64,000 nt of DNA from Parvibaculum sp. (GTDB lineage: Bacteria > Pseudomonadota > Alphaproteobacteria > Parvibaculales > Parvibaculaceae): positions 62,001 to 126,000 of the forward strand of contig JAUSLL010000018.1 of NCBI GenBank assembly GCA_030649335.1, written 5' to 3'. Numbering within the stretch: the stretch's first letter is position 1; the number at the start of each line of letters is the position of its first letter. This document shows, piece by piece, positions 1-9,894 of this stretch. Under the pieces are notes generated by a model, which ran no database searches, was not told where the DNA came from, and worked only from the letters and a program-made list of their open reading frames with translations. The position numbers were made by a program, and so were the translations under genes.

Positions 1-1238
1 ATCAATTCGCGCTTCGGCTCATCCTCATAGCGGATGATGCGGATAACTTCATCCAGATTGAGATAAGCAACAAGATAGCCTTCGAGCACTTCCAGCCGCT
101 TGGCGATTTTTTCCAGCCGGAAATTCGACCGACGAACCAACACCTCCTGACGATGCGCGAGCCAGGCACGCAGCACTTCGCGCAGGCTCATAACACCCGG
201 CACTTGCCCCGCCGACAACACATTCATGTTGAGCGAGAAACGGTTTTCAAGATCGGACGTCCGGAACAACGATTCCATCAAATGCTCGGGCTCAACACCT
301 TTGCTCTTCGGTACCAGCACGAGACGGATGTCTTCCGACGATTCATCGCGCACGTCCTCAAGCAGCGGCAACTTCTTGTTGACCAGCAGCTCGGCAAGCT
401 TTTCGACAAGCTTTGACTTCTGTACCTGATAGGGAATTTCAGTGACGACGATCTGCCAGAGGCCGCGCGGCAATTCTTCTTTGAACCAACGCGCGCGCAC
501 GCGAAAACCGCCACGCCCCGTCGCATAAGCTTCGGCTATCGACTCTTTGCTCTCAACAATAATGCCGCCGGTCGGAAAATCAGGTCCCGGCACCAATTCG
601 GTGAGTTTGGCCGCAGATGCATTAGGATATTTGATGAGGTGCAAGGCTGCTTCGCACAGCTCAAACGCGTTATGCGGCGGAATGCTGGTCGCCATGCCAA
701 CTGCAATGCCTGCCGACCCATTAGCGAGCAAATTGGGGAAAGCCCCCGGCAACACCATCGGCTCTTCTTCGCTGCCGTCGTAAGTCTCGCGAAAATCAAC
801 GGTGTCTTCGTCCAAACCGTCGAGCAACAGAGCGGCGACTTCGGTCATGCGCGCTTCGGTATATCGCATGGCAGCCGCATTATCGCCGTCGATATTGCCA
901 AAATTGCCCTGCCCGTCGATCATCGGATAGCGCACCGCAAAATCCTGAGCGAGGCGTACAAGTGCGTCATAAACCGATTGGTCGCCATGCGGGTGATATT
1001 TGCCGATCACGTCGCCGACCACGCGTGCGCACTTCTTAAAGCCCGAGCCCGGATCAAGCTTCAACTGCCGCATGGCAAAAAGCACACGCCGATGAACCGG
1101 CTTCAACCCGTCGCGCACATCAGGCAGCGCGCGATGCATGATCGTCGAGAGCGCATAGGCGAGATATCGCTCTTCCAGCGCTTCCCTCAGATTGATGTCC
1201 TGTGCGGGGCCCTCCGGGGGCGTGACGACCTTGGCCAT
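1..1238 (-). CDS. parC: DNA topoisomerase IV subunit A (partial)
   Basis: ATP-dependent type IIA topoisomerase subunit that cuts and rejoins DNA to decatenate daughter chromosomes; it works with ParE. About 412 N-terminal codons are present and the C-terminal part lies beyond the left edge. The start ATG is at 1236-1238. The N-terminus reads [20 protein letters not shown], followed by a [14 protein letters not shown] block, both typical of ParC/GyrA. The catalytic tyrosine sits in RYTEARM about 120 residues in. The quinolone-resistance region reads [20 protein letters not shown], so the position matching E. coli ParC Ser80 is Gln and Glu84 is Asp. ParC is preferred over GyrA because of the [11 protein letters not shown] start and the [20 protein letters not shown] region; this is family knowledge, not proof. 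Confidence 0.9.
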   Translation of the reverse strand, partial: MAKVVTPPEGPAQDINLREALEERYLAYALSTIMHRALPDVRDGLKPVHRRVLFAMRQLKLDPGSGFKKCARVVGDVIGKYHPHGDQSVYDALVRLAQDFAVRYPMIDGQGNFGNIDGDNAAAMRYTEARMTEVAALLLDGLDEDTVDFRETYDGSEEEPMVLPGAFPNLLANGSAGIAVGMATSIPPHNAFELCEAALHLIKYPNASAAKLTELVPGPDFPTGGIIVESKESIAEAYATGRGGFRVRARWFKEELPRGLWQIVVTEIPYQVQKSKLVEKLAELLVNKKLPLLEDVRDESSEDIRLVLVPKSKGVEPEHLMESLFRTSDLENRFSLNMNVLSAGQVPGVMSLREVLRAWLAHRQEVLVRRSNFRLEKIAKRLEVLEGYLVAYLNLDEVIRIIRYEDEPKREL

Positions 1239-1320
1239 ATCTCAACTTTCAACAACAGATAGCAGGCCCGCAAACTGACGTCTGCGGTCCCGCCTTTATA
1301 TCAACGATTCGCGGCCCGTT

Positions 1321-2055
1321 TCACGTTAAGGCGGCCCGCGCGGTCATGCGTTGCATGAGCCTGATTCGCGCATCCGGCAGGTGCCGCCCCAGCGGCGCAT
1401 AAAAATGCCGCTCCAAAAAATGGCCGGTGATCCGCAATCCCTCGGTCATGTCGTCAGGATGGCCGATGCCTGCCTGCGAACCGACCATAAACGGTGGCAA
1501 ACGAAACAGCCGCTCGGCATAGGGCGCACCAGCCTCGCGGCTGACCGCGCCGCCGCTGCGGGGTGAAACATAAGCCAGATCATCGCGCGATCCTGTGGCT
1601 GCGCATTGGCCAAGCTCCAGACCGAAACCCAGTTCCTGCAGCAATCCCAATTCCCATCGGACAAAAACGGCGGGCCAGATGTCCGCATCTTCCATCGTAT
1701 CGAGAAGCACCGACAGTCCTTCATAGAGCGGCGCATGCGCCTCTCGCTCCGGCAGGATGCCTGCGATGGCGCAGGCCGCGGTGAGCCCCGTCAGCGCAAA
1801 AGCTTCCTCCATCAACACACCGGCACGGGCTTTGAGCATCTCGACCGTGAATGAGCCAAGGTGCTCACTCAACCGCGCACGCCAATGGACACTCACAGAA
1901 TTACCGGGCTGCAATATGCCCTTGTAGCGTCGCCCCGCGCCGCCGCGCACCAACCCGAGATGCCGCCCGTGATCGCGCGTCAGCACTTCAGCTATGGCAC
2001 CGCTCTCGCCATAGCTCCGCGTCGACAAAACGATGCCCTCGTCATGCCAATCCAT
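1321..2055 (-). CDS. recO: DNA repair protein RecO
   Basis: RecO helps load RecA at single-strand gaps (RecFOR pathway). The 244-residue length is normal. The N-terminal OB-fold segment reads MDWHDEGIVLSTRSYGESGA, followed by VLTRDHGRHLGLVRGG, the hallmark of the RecO N-domain. The helical C-terminal part has WELGLLQELGFGLELGQCA, where many relatives carry a zinc-binding cysteine set; only one clear cysteine is visible here, so zinc binding is doubtful. It lies between era and parC on the same strand, 78 bp after era, an order common in alphaproteobacteria. Confidence 0.93.
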   Translation of the reverse strand: MDWHDEGIVLSTRSYGESGAIAEVLTRDHGRHLGLVRGGAGRRYKGILQPGNSVSVHWRARLSEHLGSFTVEMLKARAGVLMEEAFALTGLTAACAIAGILPEREAHAPLYEGLSVLLDTMEDADIWPAVFVRWELGLLQELGFGLELGQCAATGSRDDLAYVSPRSGGAVSREAGAPYAERLFRLPPFMVGSQAGIGHPDDMTEGLRITGHFLERHFYAPLGRHLPDARIRLMQRMTARAALT

Positions 2056-2133
2056 GTGCGTCCACGTTAAAGCAGAATCTCAACATACCCCGATTATAGC
2101 GGGATATGAGGCACTTGCGCGGCTGATCTCGCC

Positions 2134-3069
2134 TCAGGCCTTGGGAAAATCGAGGCCCATTTCGCGATAGCGTTCGCGATCATCGCCCCAGTTTTCGCGT
2201 ACTTTGACGAACAGGAACAGATGCACCTTGGCACCCAGCATTTCCTGCAGTTCTTCGCGCGCGAGAGTGCCGACCGTCTTGATGGTCTGGCCGCCGTCGC
2301 CGAGCGTGATTTTACGCTGACTTTCGCGCTGCACGAAAATGATCTGCTGAATGCGGATCGAGCCGTCCTTTTTTGTTTCGTAGGATTCGGTCTCGACGGT
2401 AAGCGAATATGGCAGCTCATCGTGGAGACGCAGGAACAACTTCTCGCGTGTCACTTCAGCGGCAAGCGACCGAAGGGGCACGTCAGCCAGTTGATCCTCC
2501 GGATAATGCCAGGGGCCTTTGGGCATCAGACCTGAGATGTGATGCTTCAGGTCTTCGACGCCGCTCCCGCTCATGGCGGAAATCATGAATGTGTCCGAGA
2601 ACAATCCGGTCTCATTCAACTCGGTCGCCAGCTTCAGCATCCGCTCGCGGCCTTTTTCCTGCAATGCATCGACCTTGTTGAGCGCCAGAACAGCCTTACG
2701 CTTTGGCCCGTCACCGTGCCCCTGCAAACCGTCTATGACGCGGTTCACATCGGAATCGCGCCCGCGCTCGGCATCGACCATCGCGATCACAGCATCGGCG
2801 TCACCTGCCCCGCCCCAAGCCGCATCGACCATGGCGCGATCAAGACGTCGCTTGGGTTTGAAGATGCCCGGCGTATCGACAAAGACAATCTGCGTCGCAC
2901 CATCAATGGCAATGCCACGGATGCGCGACCGCGTCGTCTGCACCTTATGCGTGACGATGGCGATCTTGGCCCCAACCAGGCTGTTCAGCAGTGTCGATTT
3001 GCCGGCATTGGGCGCGCCGATAATGGCCGCAAAGCCCGATCGTGTTTCGCCGGCGGGTGTATCAGTCAT
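2134..3069 (-). CDS. era: GTPase Era
   Basis: Ribosome-associated GTPase needed for 16S rRNA maturation and 30S assembly. The G domain shows G1 IIGAPNAGKSTLLN, G3 DTPG and G4 NKVD; the KH-like RNA-binding C-domain follows, with VTREKLFLRLHDELPYSLTV. I start it at the ATG at 3067-3069 (MTDTPAGETRSG) rather than at an upstream start that would add 12 residues inside rnc. This ATG overlaps the rnc stop as ATGACTGA, so the two are translationally coupled. The resulting 311 residues match the family length. Confidence 0.95.
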   Translation of the reverse strand: MTDTPAGETRSGFAAIIGAPNAGKSTLLNSLVGAKIAIVTHKVQTTRSRIRGIAIDGATQIVFVDTPGIFKPKRRLDRAMVDAAWGGAGDADAVIAMVDAERGRDSDVNRVIDGLQGHGDGPKRKAVLALNKVDALQEKGRERMLKLATELNETGLFSDTFMISAMSGSGVEDLKHHISGLMPKGPWHYPEDQLADVPLRSLAAEVTREKLFLRLHDELPYSLTVETESYETKKDGSIRIQQIIFVQRESQRKITLGDGGQTIKTVGTLAREELQEMLGAKVHLFLFVKVRENWGDDRERYREMGLDFPKA

Positions 3070-3766
3070 TCTCGTTCCAAACTTTTTCTCGTAACAAAAT
3101 AGCACGCGCGGCGGCTTGTTCTGCCGCTCGCTTTGAATTTCCTGATCCGCTCATAGGGACCACACCGCTAATTTCGACCTGCACTTCAAACAATGGCGCA
3201 TGATCCGGTCCGCTGCGACCCGTAGCCTTGTAGACCGGAATACCGCGTCCGCGCTTCTGCGACCACTCCTGCAGTGACGTCTTGGCATCCGCCCGCCGGT
3301 CGGGTTCGCCCATCATCGGCAACCATTCGGCTTCGATGAAACGCCGAGCTGCCTCCAGACCACCGTCAAGATAAAGCGCTGCAATCACTGCTTCGCAAGC
3401 ATCGCCAAGGATCGCGGGCTTCTTACGCCCGCCAGCTTTGTCTTCGCCGCCACCAAGCACCAGAAAATCGCCAAGACCGATACGGATCGCAACTTCAGCG
3501 CACGTCTCCTTACGCACAAGAGCGTTATAGCGAACAGCAAGCTCGCCTTCCGCGGCCAGCGGGAACTCCTGCACCAGCCGTTCAGCAATGATGAGACCGA
3601 GCACACGGTCACCCATGAATTCAAGCCGCTCATTGCTCGACTGCGTGTCGCCCCGCCCCAATACACTCGAATGGCGCAACGCACGGACCAACAGACTTGC
3701 ATCTGCAAATTGATGCCCCAGACGCGCTTCAAGCGCCGTCAGGCCTTTGTCAGACGTCGCGCTCAA
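3062..3766 (-). CDS. rnc: ribonuclease III
   Basis: Double-strand-specific endoribonuclease that matures rRNA and some mRNAs. The signature NERLEFMGDRVLGLI holds the metal-binding acidic residues of the catalytic domain, and a dsRNA-binding domain occupies the last ~70 residues. No ATG start fits. A TTG at 3764-3766 overlaps the lepB stop (TTGA) and gives 234 residues, the normal size; a further upstream TTG at 3811 would add 15 residues inside lepB. The TTGA overlap suggests coupling to lepB. The rnc-era-recO order is conserved across many proteobacteria. Confidence 0.93.
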   Translation of the reverse strand: MSATSDKGLTALEARLGHQFADASLLVRALRHSSVLGRGDTQSSNERLEFMGDRVLGLIIAERLVQEFPLAAEGELAVRYNALVRKETCAEVAIRIGLGDFLVLGGGEDKAGGRKKPAILGDACEAVIAALYLDGGLEAARRFIEAEWLPMMGEPDRRADAKTSLQEWSQKRGRGIPVYKATGRSGPDHAPLFEVQVEISGVVPMSGSGNSKRAAEQAAARAILLREKVWNEND

Positions 3767-4521
3767 CCCACCCAACTGATGATGCGGTCCCAGCGGATGG
3801 ACGAGGGCCAACGCCAGAACTTCCAGAACGGCGCGCTACCATCCGTCGAGAAAAAGATCGTCTCGGCTTTGCCGACCAGATTTTCAAACGGCACATAACC
3901 GACAGCACTCGGCACGCGGCTGTCATTGGAATTGTCGCGGTTGTCGCCCATGAAAAAGTAATGATCCGGCGGCACGACATAGACACCCGTGTTGTCGGTT
4001 TGGCTCTCGTCAATCAGGTCAAGTGTGTTGTAGGACACGCCGTTCGACATGGTCTCGCGATATTGCGGAATGCGCTGCACATTGCCGAACTCGTCACGGC
4101 GAACGAAATCTTCAACGCGTATGCGCGGCACCGCTGTACCGTTGATGAAGAGCACGCCATGCTTCATCTGGATCTTGTCGCCCGGCAGACCGATCAGGCG
4201 CTTGATGTAATCCGTGCGGTTGTCCGTCGGCACCTTGAACACAACCACATCACCACGATGAGGTTGGCGCGACAGAATACGGCCGTCAAAAAGTGACGGG
4301 CTAAAGGGCAGCGAATGTTTTGAGTATCCGTAGCTGTATTTGGTAACGAAGAGATAGTCGCCGATCAGCAGCGTCGGGATCATCGAACCGGAAGGAATAT
4401 TGAACGGCTGAAAAAAGAACGCCCGGATGATGAGCGCGATCAGCAAGGCATAGCCGATGGTACGGAAGTTCTCGGCAAATGCGCTGTTGCGCACATTGTT
4501 CAGCTTTTCAGACATCGACAT
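3763..4521 (-). CDS. lepB: signal peptidase I
   Basis: Membrane-anchored serine/lysine protease that removes signal peptides on the periplasmic face. One N-terminal membrane segment (about residues 22-38) precedes the catalytic serine in NIPSGSMIPTL (Ser46). The general-base lysine is in DYIKRLIGLPGD (Lys107), and the late box GDNRDNSNDSR completes the S26 family pattern. The 252-residue length is typical of alphaproteobacterial LepB. It is first in a coupled lepB-rnc-era run; the 120 bp upstream hold no gene. Confidence 0.95.
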   Translation of the reverse strand: MSMSEKLNNVRNSAFAENFRTIGYALLIALIIRAFFFQPFNIPSGSMIPTLLIGDYLFVTKYSYGYSKHSLPFSPSLFDGRILSRQPHRGDVVVFKVPTDNRTDYIKRLIGLPGDKIQMKHGVLFINGTAVPRIRVEDFVRRDEFGNVQRIPQYRETMSNGVSYNTLDLIDESQTDNTGVYVVPPDHYFFMGDNRDNSNDSRVPSAVGYVPFENLVGKAETIFFSTDGSAPFWKFWRWPSSIRWDRIISWVG

Positions 4522-4641
4522 ATTCTAACTCTGGCTCCAATCCGGGGGGCCGCCCCGGCAACTCAGCATGTACCACGCCGGACCATACCATAATGAAGGC
4601 TCAAGTCGCCCCCGGGCATCCCGTCGCGCCTTTGAGAAAAC

Positions 4642-5058
4642 CTAACCAGACACCGTGTTAATGGCCGGTTCTGCCGAAATTATGACGAAAGCTTGGGCGA
4701 GCGGGCCGTCGTCCGTAATTGTGAGGTGAATTATAGGTTCAAGCCCGGGCGGAATAAGTGATTTCAGCCGGTCGAGTGCCCCGCCGGTGAGCTCCATCGT
4801 CGGCTTGCCACCACGAAGGTTCACCACCCCCATATCGCGCCAATAGACCCCCCGTGAGATACCTGTGCCCAAGGCCTTGGCACAGGCCTCTTTGGCCGCA
4901 AAGCGCTTGGCATAGGAGGCCGCCCTGTTCTTGCGCTTGTCGGATTTGGCCTGTTCGATCTCGGTGTAAACCCGATTTGTGAAACGCTCGCCAAACCGCT
5001 CAAGCGATTTTTCGACACGGCGAATATCGATCAAGTCGCTGCCAATACCGATGATCAT
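4642..5058 (-). CDS. acpS: holo-[acyl-carrier-protein] synthase
   Basis: Transfers 4'-phosphopantetheine from CoA to apo-ACP. The start [16 protein letters not shown] contains the Mg-binding GxDL motif, and [16 protein letters not shown] carries the second metal-binding Glu-Ala-x-x-Lys region. The 138 residues fit the family. The ATG overlaps the pdxJ stop by 4 bp (ATGA), so it is translated with pdxJ. Confidence 0.95.
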   Translation of the reverse strand: MIIGIGSDLIDIRRVEKSLERFGERFTNRVYTEIEQAKSDKRKNRAASYAKRFAAKEACAKALGTGISRGVYWRDMGVVNLRGGKPTMELTGGALDRLKSLIPPGLEPIIHLTITDDGPLAQAFVIISAEPAINTVSG

Positions 5059-5822
5059 GGCCTTGCCTCAGCACGTGCCTTGTCCATCAGATCCCGCATC
5101 CGCGCGATGGTGGCCGGCAACCCATCGAAAATCGCCTCACCGATGAGGAAGTGGCCGATGTTGAGTTCGCGGATTTCACGTAGGGCCGCAACGGCGGACA
5201 CATTGTCGAATGTCAGGCCGTGACCGGCATGGACTTCAAGTCCCATAGCGGCACCGGCATGCGCCGACGCAGCAAGCCGTTCAAGCTCGGCGGCAAACTT
5301 CGCGGCGTCACCTTCGTCACCCGCATGGGCATATGCACCGGTGTGCAATTCGACAACCGGCGCACCGAGCGAAACAGCCGCCTGCAACTGCAGTGCATCC
5401 GCATTGATGAACAAAGAAACGCGGATGCCGACATCTGTCAGACGCGTTACAAAAGATTTGAGATGATTGTGCTGTCCGGCGGCATCAAGCCCACCTTCGG
5501 TCGTCACTTCTTCGCGTCGCTCGGGTACAATGCAAACCGCATGGGGACGATGACGCAGAGCAATGGCAAGCATTTCTTCCGTCGCGGCCATTTCAAGGTT
5601 GAGCGGCAGATCGATCTCACCCATCAGGCGTTCAATGTCGTGATCGCGGATGTGGCGGCGGTCTTCACGCAGATGTGCCGTGATGCCATTGGCACCGGCC
5701 GCAGCCGCCATCTCCGCTGCCCGCACAGGATCTGGATGATCCCCGCCGCGCGCATTTCGAATGGTGGCGACATGGTCAATGTTAACGCCGAGACGCAAGT
5801 CTGTGGCCGTACGACCGCTCAT
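5055..5822 (-). CDS. pdxJ: pyridoxine 5'-phosphate synthase
   Basis: Last step of the DXP-dependent vitamin B6 pathway: condenses 1-amino-3-phosphohydroxyacetone with deoxyxylulose phosphate. A TIM-barrel protein of 255 residues; [17 protein letters not shown] is the PdxJ N-terminal signature, then [21 protein letters not shown] and a GHGLTFDNV phosphate-binding loop. The ATG overlaps the stop of the DUF2062 gene by 4 bp, and its own stop overlaps acpS, giving a DUF2062-pdxJ-acpS operon. Confidence 0.96.
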   Translation of the reverse strand: MSGRTATDLRLGVNIDHVATIRNARGGDHPDPVRAAEMAAAAGANGITAHLREDRRHIRDHDIERLMGEIDLPLNLEMAATEEMLAIALRHRPHAVCIVPERREEVTTEGGLDAAGQHNHLKSFVTRLTDVGIRVSLFINADALQLQAAVSLGAPVVELHTGAYAHAGDEGDAAKFAAELERLAASAHAGAAMGLEVHAGHGLTFDNVSAVAALREIRELNIGHFLIGEAIFDGLPATIARMRDLMDKARAEARP

Positions 5823-6391
5823 TCCCTGAACTCCTGTTCCGGCGAGACATCCCGCTTCAGGATACGCGCTTCCAGTTTTTCACGGCGGCTCAACTGATAG
5901 GCCGCGACAGATCCCTTGGTAAGGAAATAAGCCACCACAGCCGCCGCCAACCCTAAAGGCAAAGAGCCAAGCGCCATCGGCACCAACACGGGCAATATGG
6001 CATCGAACGCCTTGGAGCTCATCAACGTCGCGGTTAGGTCGACCTCCGCCCTGCTTTGCGCACCGATCATCCAGTTACCAAGATCATAGGTCGCCCACCA
6101 GATCGGCGGATAGGTGATGGGATTTCCGACCACTGTGCCGAAAGCCGCTGCCACCAGATTGCCGCGAAAGACCCACGCGATAAGCATGGCAACAACAATA
6201 TGAAAGCCCAGAAACGGTGTGAACGACATGAACGTGCCTGCCGCAATGCCAACTGCAACCGCGTGCGGTGTGCCGCTAAGCCGCCAGACGCGCCGCCAGA
6301 CATAAACGGTCGCACGACGCCAACCCATGCTGGGCCAGAGCGCCTCGCGCAGTTTTCTGATCGGATGCAGGGCTACCCTACGCTGAAACAA
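5819..6391 (-). CDS. DUF2062 membrane protein
   Basis: Small inner-membrane protein of unknown function. The family pattern is clear: a basic N-terminus ([20 protein letters not shown]), then [19 protein letters not shown], a hydrophobic stretch, and a [17 protein letters not shown] motif before another membrane segment near residues 130-160. The start is TTG at 6389-6391, preceded by AGGAGGG at good spacing on the minus strand. It is coupled to pdxJ by ATGA, a neighbourhood often seen in alphaproteobacteria, but this does not reveal its role. Confidence 0.85.
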   Translation of the reverse strand: MFQRRVALHPIRKLREALWPSMGWRRATVYVWRRVWRLSGTPHAVAVGIAAGTFMSFTPFLGFHIVVAMLIAWVFRGNLVAAAFGTVVGNPITYPPIWWATYDLGNWMIGAQSRAEVDLTATLMSSKAFDAILPVLVPMALGSLPLGLAAAVVAYFLTKGSVAAYQLSRREKLEARILKRDVSPEQEFRE

Positions 6392-6413
6392 GGAACGACC
6401 CTCCTCTCAGCAC

Positions 6414-7001
6414 TTACGCCAACCCCCGGCTACCGGGTTTGGTGGCCGGAAGCGCTGCAAGTTCCGGCGGCAATTTATTGGCGGGATAGGCAGGAATATT
6501 CATCTGCGTCAGCGAGATAAGTTTGACACCCACCTTGGCCTTGCCGCCCGAGCGGTCAATGAGGCAGGCCGCCGCTGTCACCTTGGCGCCCGTCGCACGG
6601 ATCGTCGCGATGCATTCACGCGACGACACACCCGTCGTCACAATGTCTTCGACCATCAGAACGCGCATGCCTTTGGTCAGCGGGAAACCGCGCCGCACGA
6701 CAAACTCACCGTTCTCGCGCTCGACATACATGGCGGGTAAGCCGAGCTGGCGGGCCGTCTCATAACCCGGAATGATACCGCCGACCGCTGGCGACACAAT
6801 CGCGTCAATCTTCGACAGATCGATTTCTTCCGCCACTTTTTTGGCCAGCGCCTTGCACAATTTGGCTGTGCTTTTGGGGTGCATGAACACCAGCGCTTTT
6901 TGCAGAAACATCGGGCTATGCAAGCCGGATGACAAAATGAAATGGCCGTTGAGCAATGCCCCGACCTTTTCGAATTCCCTAAGGACTGATGCCTGATTCA
7001 T
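6414..7001 (-). CDS. pyrE: orotate phosphoribosyltransferase
   Basis: Converts orotate and PRPP to orotidine 5'-phosphate in pyrimidine synthesis. The PRPP-binding motif is [16 protein letters not shown] (near residue 115), and the N-terminal substrate loop includes [15 protein letters not shown]. The 195 residues are normal. It sits 22 bp upstream of the DUF2062 gene on the same strand, so co-transcription is likely. The other pyrimidine genes in the window (pyrB, pyrC) are 56 kb away. Confidence 0.95.
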   Translation of the reverse strand: MNQASVLREFEKVGALLNGHFILSSGLHSPMFLQKALVFMHPKSTAKLCKALAKKVAEEIDLSKIDAIVSPAVGGIIPGYETARQLGLPAMYVERENGEFVVRRGFPLTKGMRVLMVEDIVTTGVSSRECIATIRATGAKVTAAACLIDRSGGKAKVGVKLISLTQMNIPAYPANKLPPELAALPATKPGSRGLA

Positions 7002-7091
7002 ATCGTCTCTGTTTCTCTGTTCTTATCACCCAACGGCATATCAGATTCTCGTCGGACCTTCATCTCAACTCATTCCCCATTCCGCCTGCTC

Positions 7092-9242
7092 TCAGCGGCG
7101 AGGCCGGACGACCTGCGACACCACCGACACACCGTTCAACGCCGACATGATGCGCGTCAGGTGTTTGAAGTCGCGGACTTCAAGATCGATCTGCATATCG
7201 TAAAAATCCGTATCGCGCTGGGTCATGGTCAGGTTTGTAATGTTGCTGCCATAATCTGCCACCAGCGACGCAATATGGCCAAGCGCGCCCACCTCGTTAC
7301 GCGCTGTCACATTAAGGCGCGCGGGAAAGAGATGGGGATGCTCAACATCGGTTTCCCAGGCAACGTCCAGCCAACGCGTCGTCTCGCCATCGAATTCCTC
7401 AAGCGCCGGGGCATCAATCGGATAGATCGCAACGCCTTCACCGGGCGTAATGATGCCGACGATACGCTCGCCCGGCAGCGGGAAACTATTGGGTGCCATG
7501 CGAATAGCGAGGCCCTGCCCCGCTCCCGTGATGCGGACCACGCCACGCTGGTCATCATTGCCGATGTGTTTGGTCGATTTGCGGCGGCTGCCCTTTTTGG
7601 CTGGCAATTCGGGAAACACGGTTTCGAGCACTTGCTGCGCCGCTATTGTGCCGTCGCCGACCGACGCCAGAAGTTCGTCGAGATCATCTTGATGCAAAGC
7701 GCGCAGCGCACGCTCAAGAACCACATCAGTCGCTTCACGTCCTGCTGTTTCAAACACGCCCTTCAATATCTGTCGGCCCAGGCGCCCGAACTCAGCCTCC
7801 TTGGCCGAACGAATAGAACGGCGAATAGCGGAACGTGCCTTGCCTGTTGCGACAAAGGCCTCCCACGCAGGTGACGGGCGCTGCGCCTGAGAGCGGATAA
7901 TCTCGACTTCATCGCCATTGGCGAGCACTGTACGCAGCGGCATGTGGCGGCCGTTGATCTTGGACCCGACACAACTGTCGCCGACTTCCGTATGCACCGC
8001 ATAGGCAAAATCAACCGGTGTCGCGCCACGCGGCAATGTGATGAGCGTACCTTTGGGTGTGAAGCAGAACACCTGATCGGAAAACATCTGCAACTTGGTG
8101 TGTTCCAGAAATTCTTCCGGTGAGCCACCATGCTCGAGCATTTCAATAAGCTGACGCAACCAGCTGAACGTGCCCGCAAATTCTTCCGACCGCTCGGCGA
8201 CGCTTGAGCCTTCTTTGTAAATCCAATGCGCCGCGATGCCGAGCTCGGCGACCTCATGCATCTTCCGCGTGCGTACCTGAATTTCAACGCGCTTGCGCTT
8301 CGGTCCGATCATGGTGGTATGGATCGAGCGATAGCCGTTGTTCTTGGGCGTCGAGATGTAATCTTTGAAACGTCCCGGCACCATCGGCCAATTCATATGC
8401 AGAATGCCGATAGCCCGATAACAATCGACCATCTCATCGACTTTGACGCGAAAACCGAAAATGTCGGAAAGCTGTTCGAGTGAAATGGCGCGTCGTTCCA
8501 TCTTGCGCCACACCGAATAAGGGCGCTTCTGGCGGCCGTCGACTTCGCATTTCAATCCGGCAGCGGCAAGCTTGAGGCGTAGCTCTTCGGCAATGCTCTC
8601 GACCGTGTCGCCGCTCTCGGTGTTGAATTCATTTAGTCGCTTGACGAGTGTCTCGCGCGCTTCGGGGTTCAACTCTTTAAAAGCAAGGTCTTCAAGTTCC
8701 TCGCGGATTTCCTGAATACCCATGCGACCCGCAAGAGGCGCATAAATATCCATTGTCTCCTGTGCGATACGCTGACGCTTCTCAGATGACTTAATAAAAT
8801 GCAGCGTGCGCATATTGTGCAGCCGGTCGGCGAGTTTCACCAACAGCACACGAATGTCGTTCGACATGGCGAGCAGAAACTTGCGGAAATTTTCGGCCTG
8901 CTTGGAGCGCTCCGACGTCAACTCGATCCGCGTGAGCTTCGTCACGCCATCGACGAGATTAGCAATTTCAAAACCAAAGAGATCGGCGAGCTCACCAACC
9001 GTCGCGCCAGTGTCTTCAATAGTATCGTGGAGGATGGCCGTGACGATGGTCGCTGTGTCGAGCTTCAGGTCAGTAAGAATGCCCGCGACTTCAATCGGAT
9101 GCGAAAAATAGGGGTCACCGCTCGCCCGCATCTGGCTGCCGTGCTGCTTCATCGCATAGACATAGGCACGGTTAATCAGAGCCTCATCCGCACGCGGATC
9201 GTAGCCCAGAACGCGATCAACCAACTCATACTGCCGTAACAT
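7092..9242 (-). CDS. rel: bifunctional (p)ppGpp synthetase/hydrolase (Rel/SpoT type)
   Basis: Makes and degrades the stringent-response alarmone. Domains in order: HD hydrolase (about 25-170, with HDTIEDTG and the metal/HD block VKLADRLHNMRTL), synthetase domain (about 240-350, DIFGFRVKVDEMVDCYRAIG and NNGYRSIHTTM), TGS (about 385-450, GTLITLPRGATPVDFAYAVH) and a C-terminal ACT domain (last ~75). Both catalytic centres look intact, so this is the single bifunctional Rel usual in alphaproteobacteria. It is 716 residues long. rpoZ lies just upstream on the same strand, with a terminator-like hairpin between. Confidence 0.95.
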   Translation of the reverse strand: MLRQYELVDRVLGYDPRADEALINRAYVYAMKQHGSQMRASGDPYFSHPIEVAGILTDLKLDTATIVTAILHDTIEDTGATVGELADLFGFEIANLVDGVTKLTRIELTSERSKQAENFRKFLLAMSNDIRVLLVKLADRLHNMRTLHFIKSSEKRQRIAQETMDIYAPLAGRMGIQEIREELEDLAFKELNPEARETLVKRLNEFNTESGDTVESIAEELRLKLAAAGLKCEVDGRQKRPYSVWRKMERRAISLEQLSDIFGFRVKVDEMVDCYRAIGILHMNWPMVPGRFKDYISTPKNNGYRSIHTTMIGPKRKRVEIQVRTRKMHEVAELGIAAHWIYKEGSSVAERSEEFAGTFSWLRQLIEMLEHGGSPEEFLEHTKLQMFSDQVFCFTPKGTLITLPRGATPVDFAYAVHTEVGDSCVGSKINGRHMPLRTVLANGDEVEIIRSQAQRPSPAWEAFVATGKARSAIRRSIRSAKEAEFGRLGRQILKGVFETAGREATDVVLERALRALHQDDLDELLASVGDGTIAAQQVLETVFPELPAKKGSRRKSTKHIGNDDQRGVVRITGAGQGLAIRMAPNSFPLPGERIVGIITPGEGVAIYPIDAPALEEFDGETTRWLDVAWETDVEHPHLFPARLNVTARNEVGALGHIASLVADYGSNITNLTMTQRDTDFYDMQIDLEVRDFKHLTRIMSALNGVSVVSQVVRPRR

Positions 9243-9280
9243 CTATCCGCTGCTCCAAACTCACCTTTATCCTAGCCACA

Positions 9281-9319
9281 AACAAAAGCGCCGCCCAACC
9301 TTCCGGCGGGGGCGGCGCT
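9281..9319 (-). terminator. rho-independent terminator after rpoZ
   Basis: On the minus strand AGCGCCGCC (from 9319) and GGCGGCGCT (9295-9287) form a 9-bp GC stem, followed by TTTTGTTTGT. It lies between the rpoZ stop and the rel start, so it probably ends rpoZ transcripts or reduces read-through into rel. Confidence 0.75.
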
Positions 9320-9366
9320 CAAATATGCTAGCCGTGCGGGAGTGATCGTCTCACTCCTCCCTTCGC

Positions 9367-9789
9367 TCAGTCGTCTCCGTCCATATCGTCCGCATCGGCA
9401 GATTTCTGCTGCGGCGAGTCGATCTGGGTTTGAATGGCGCGAAGCAATTCTTCTTCGCTCATACGGTCGGCCGAACCGGCGGCGGCACCGAACGTATCCG
9501 GTGTCTCTGTGCTCTCGCCCGATGTCAGCAATGCAACAGCTTCGGCTTCCGACTCTTCCGTGTCGACACGCTTCTGCATGCTGCCGATCAGGTCTTCGCG
9601 CAGATCAACCGGAATGATGGTGCGTTCGGCGATTTCGCGCAGCGCCACAACAGGGTTCTTGTCGTTGTCGCGGTCGATGGTCAGCTCAGAGCCCGCCGAC
9701 ATGGCGCGGGCACGATGAGCCGACAGCAGAACCAGTTCGAAACGGTTCGGCACCTTATCGACACAATCTTCAACGGTAACGCGCGCCAT
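9367..9789 (-). CDS. rpoZ: RNA polymerase omega subunit
   Basis: Small subunit that assists assembly of the RNA polymerase beta' subunit. The start [20 protein letters not shown] at ATG 9787-9789, with GGAG upstream, is the canonical omega N-terminus; an upstream start would only add 22 unrelated residues. Conserved helices run through [12 protein letters not shown] and [11 protein letters not shown]. At 140 residues it has an acidic C-terminal tail of about 60 residues, as is common in alphaproteobacteria. Confidence 0.95.
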   Translation of the reverse strand: MARVTVEDCVDKVPNRFELVLLSAHRARAMSAGSELTIDRDNDKNPVVALREIAERTIIPVDLREDLIGSMQKRVDTEESEAEAVALLTSGESTETPDTFGAAAGSADRMSEEELLRAIQTQIDSPQQKSADADDMDGDD

Positions 9790-9894
9790 ATATCGGTCTC
9801 CGGGGTGAAATGAGATTAAGGGTATGTAGGGTTTCGCCGCCGGGAAGGCAAGCAAAAACAGGCATTTACGCGCACGAATGCGCCCTTTCGCACC

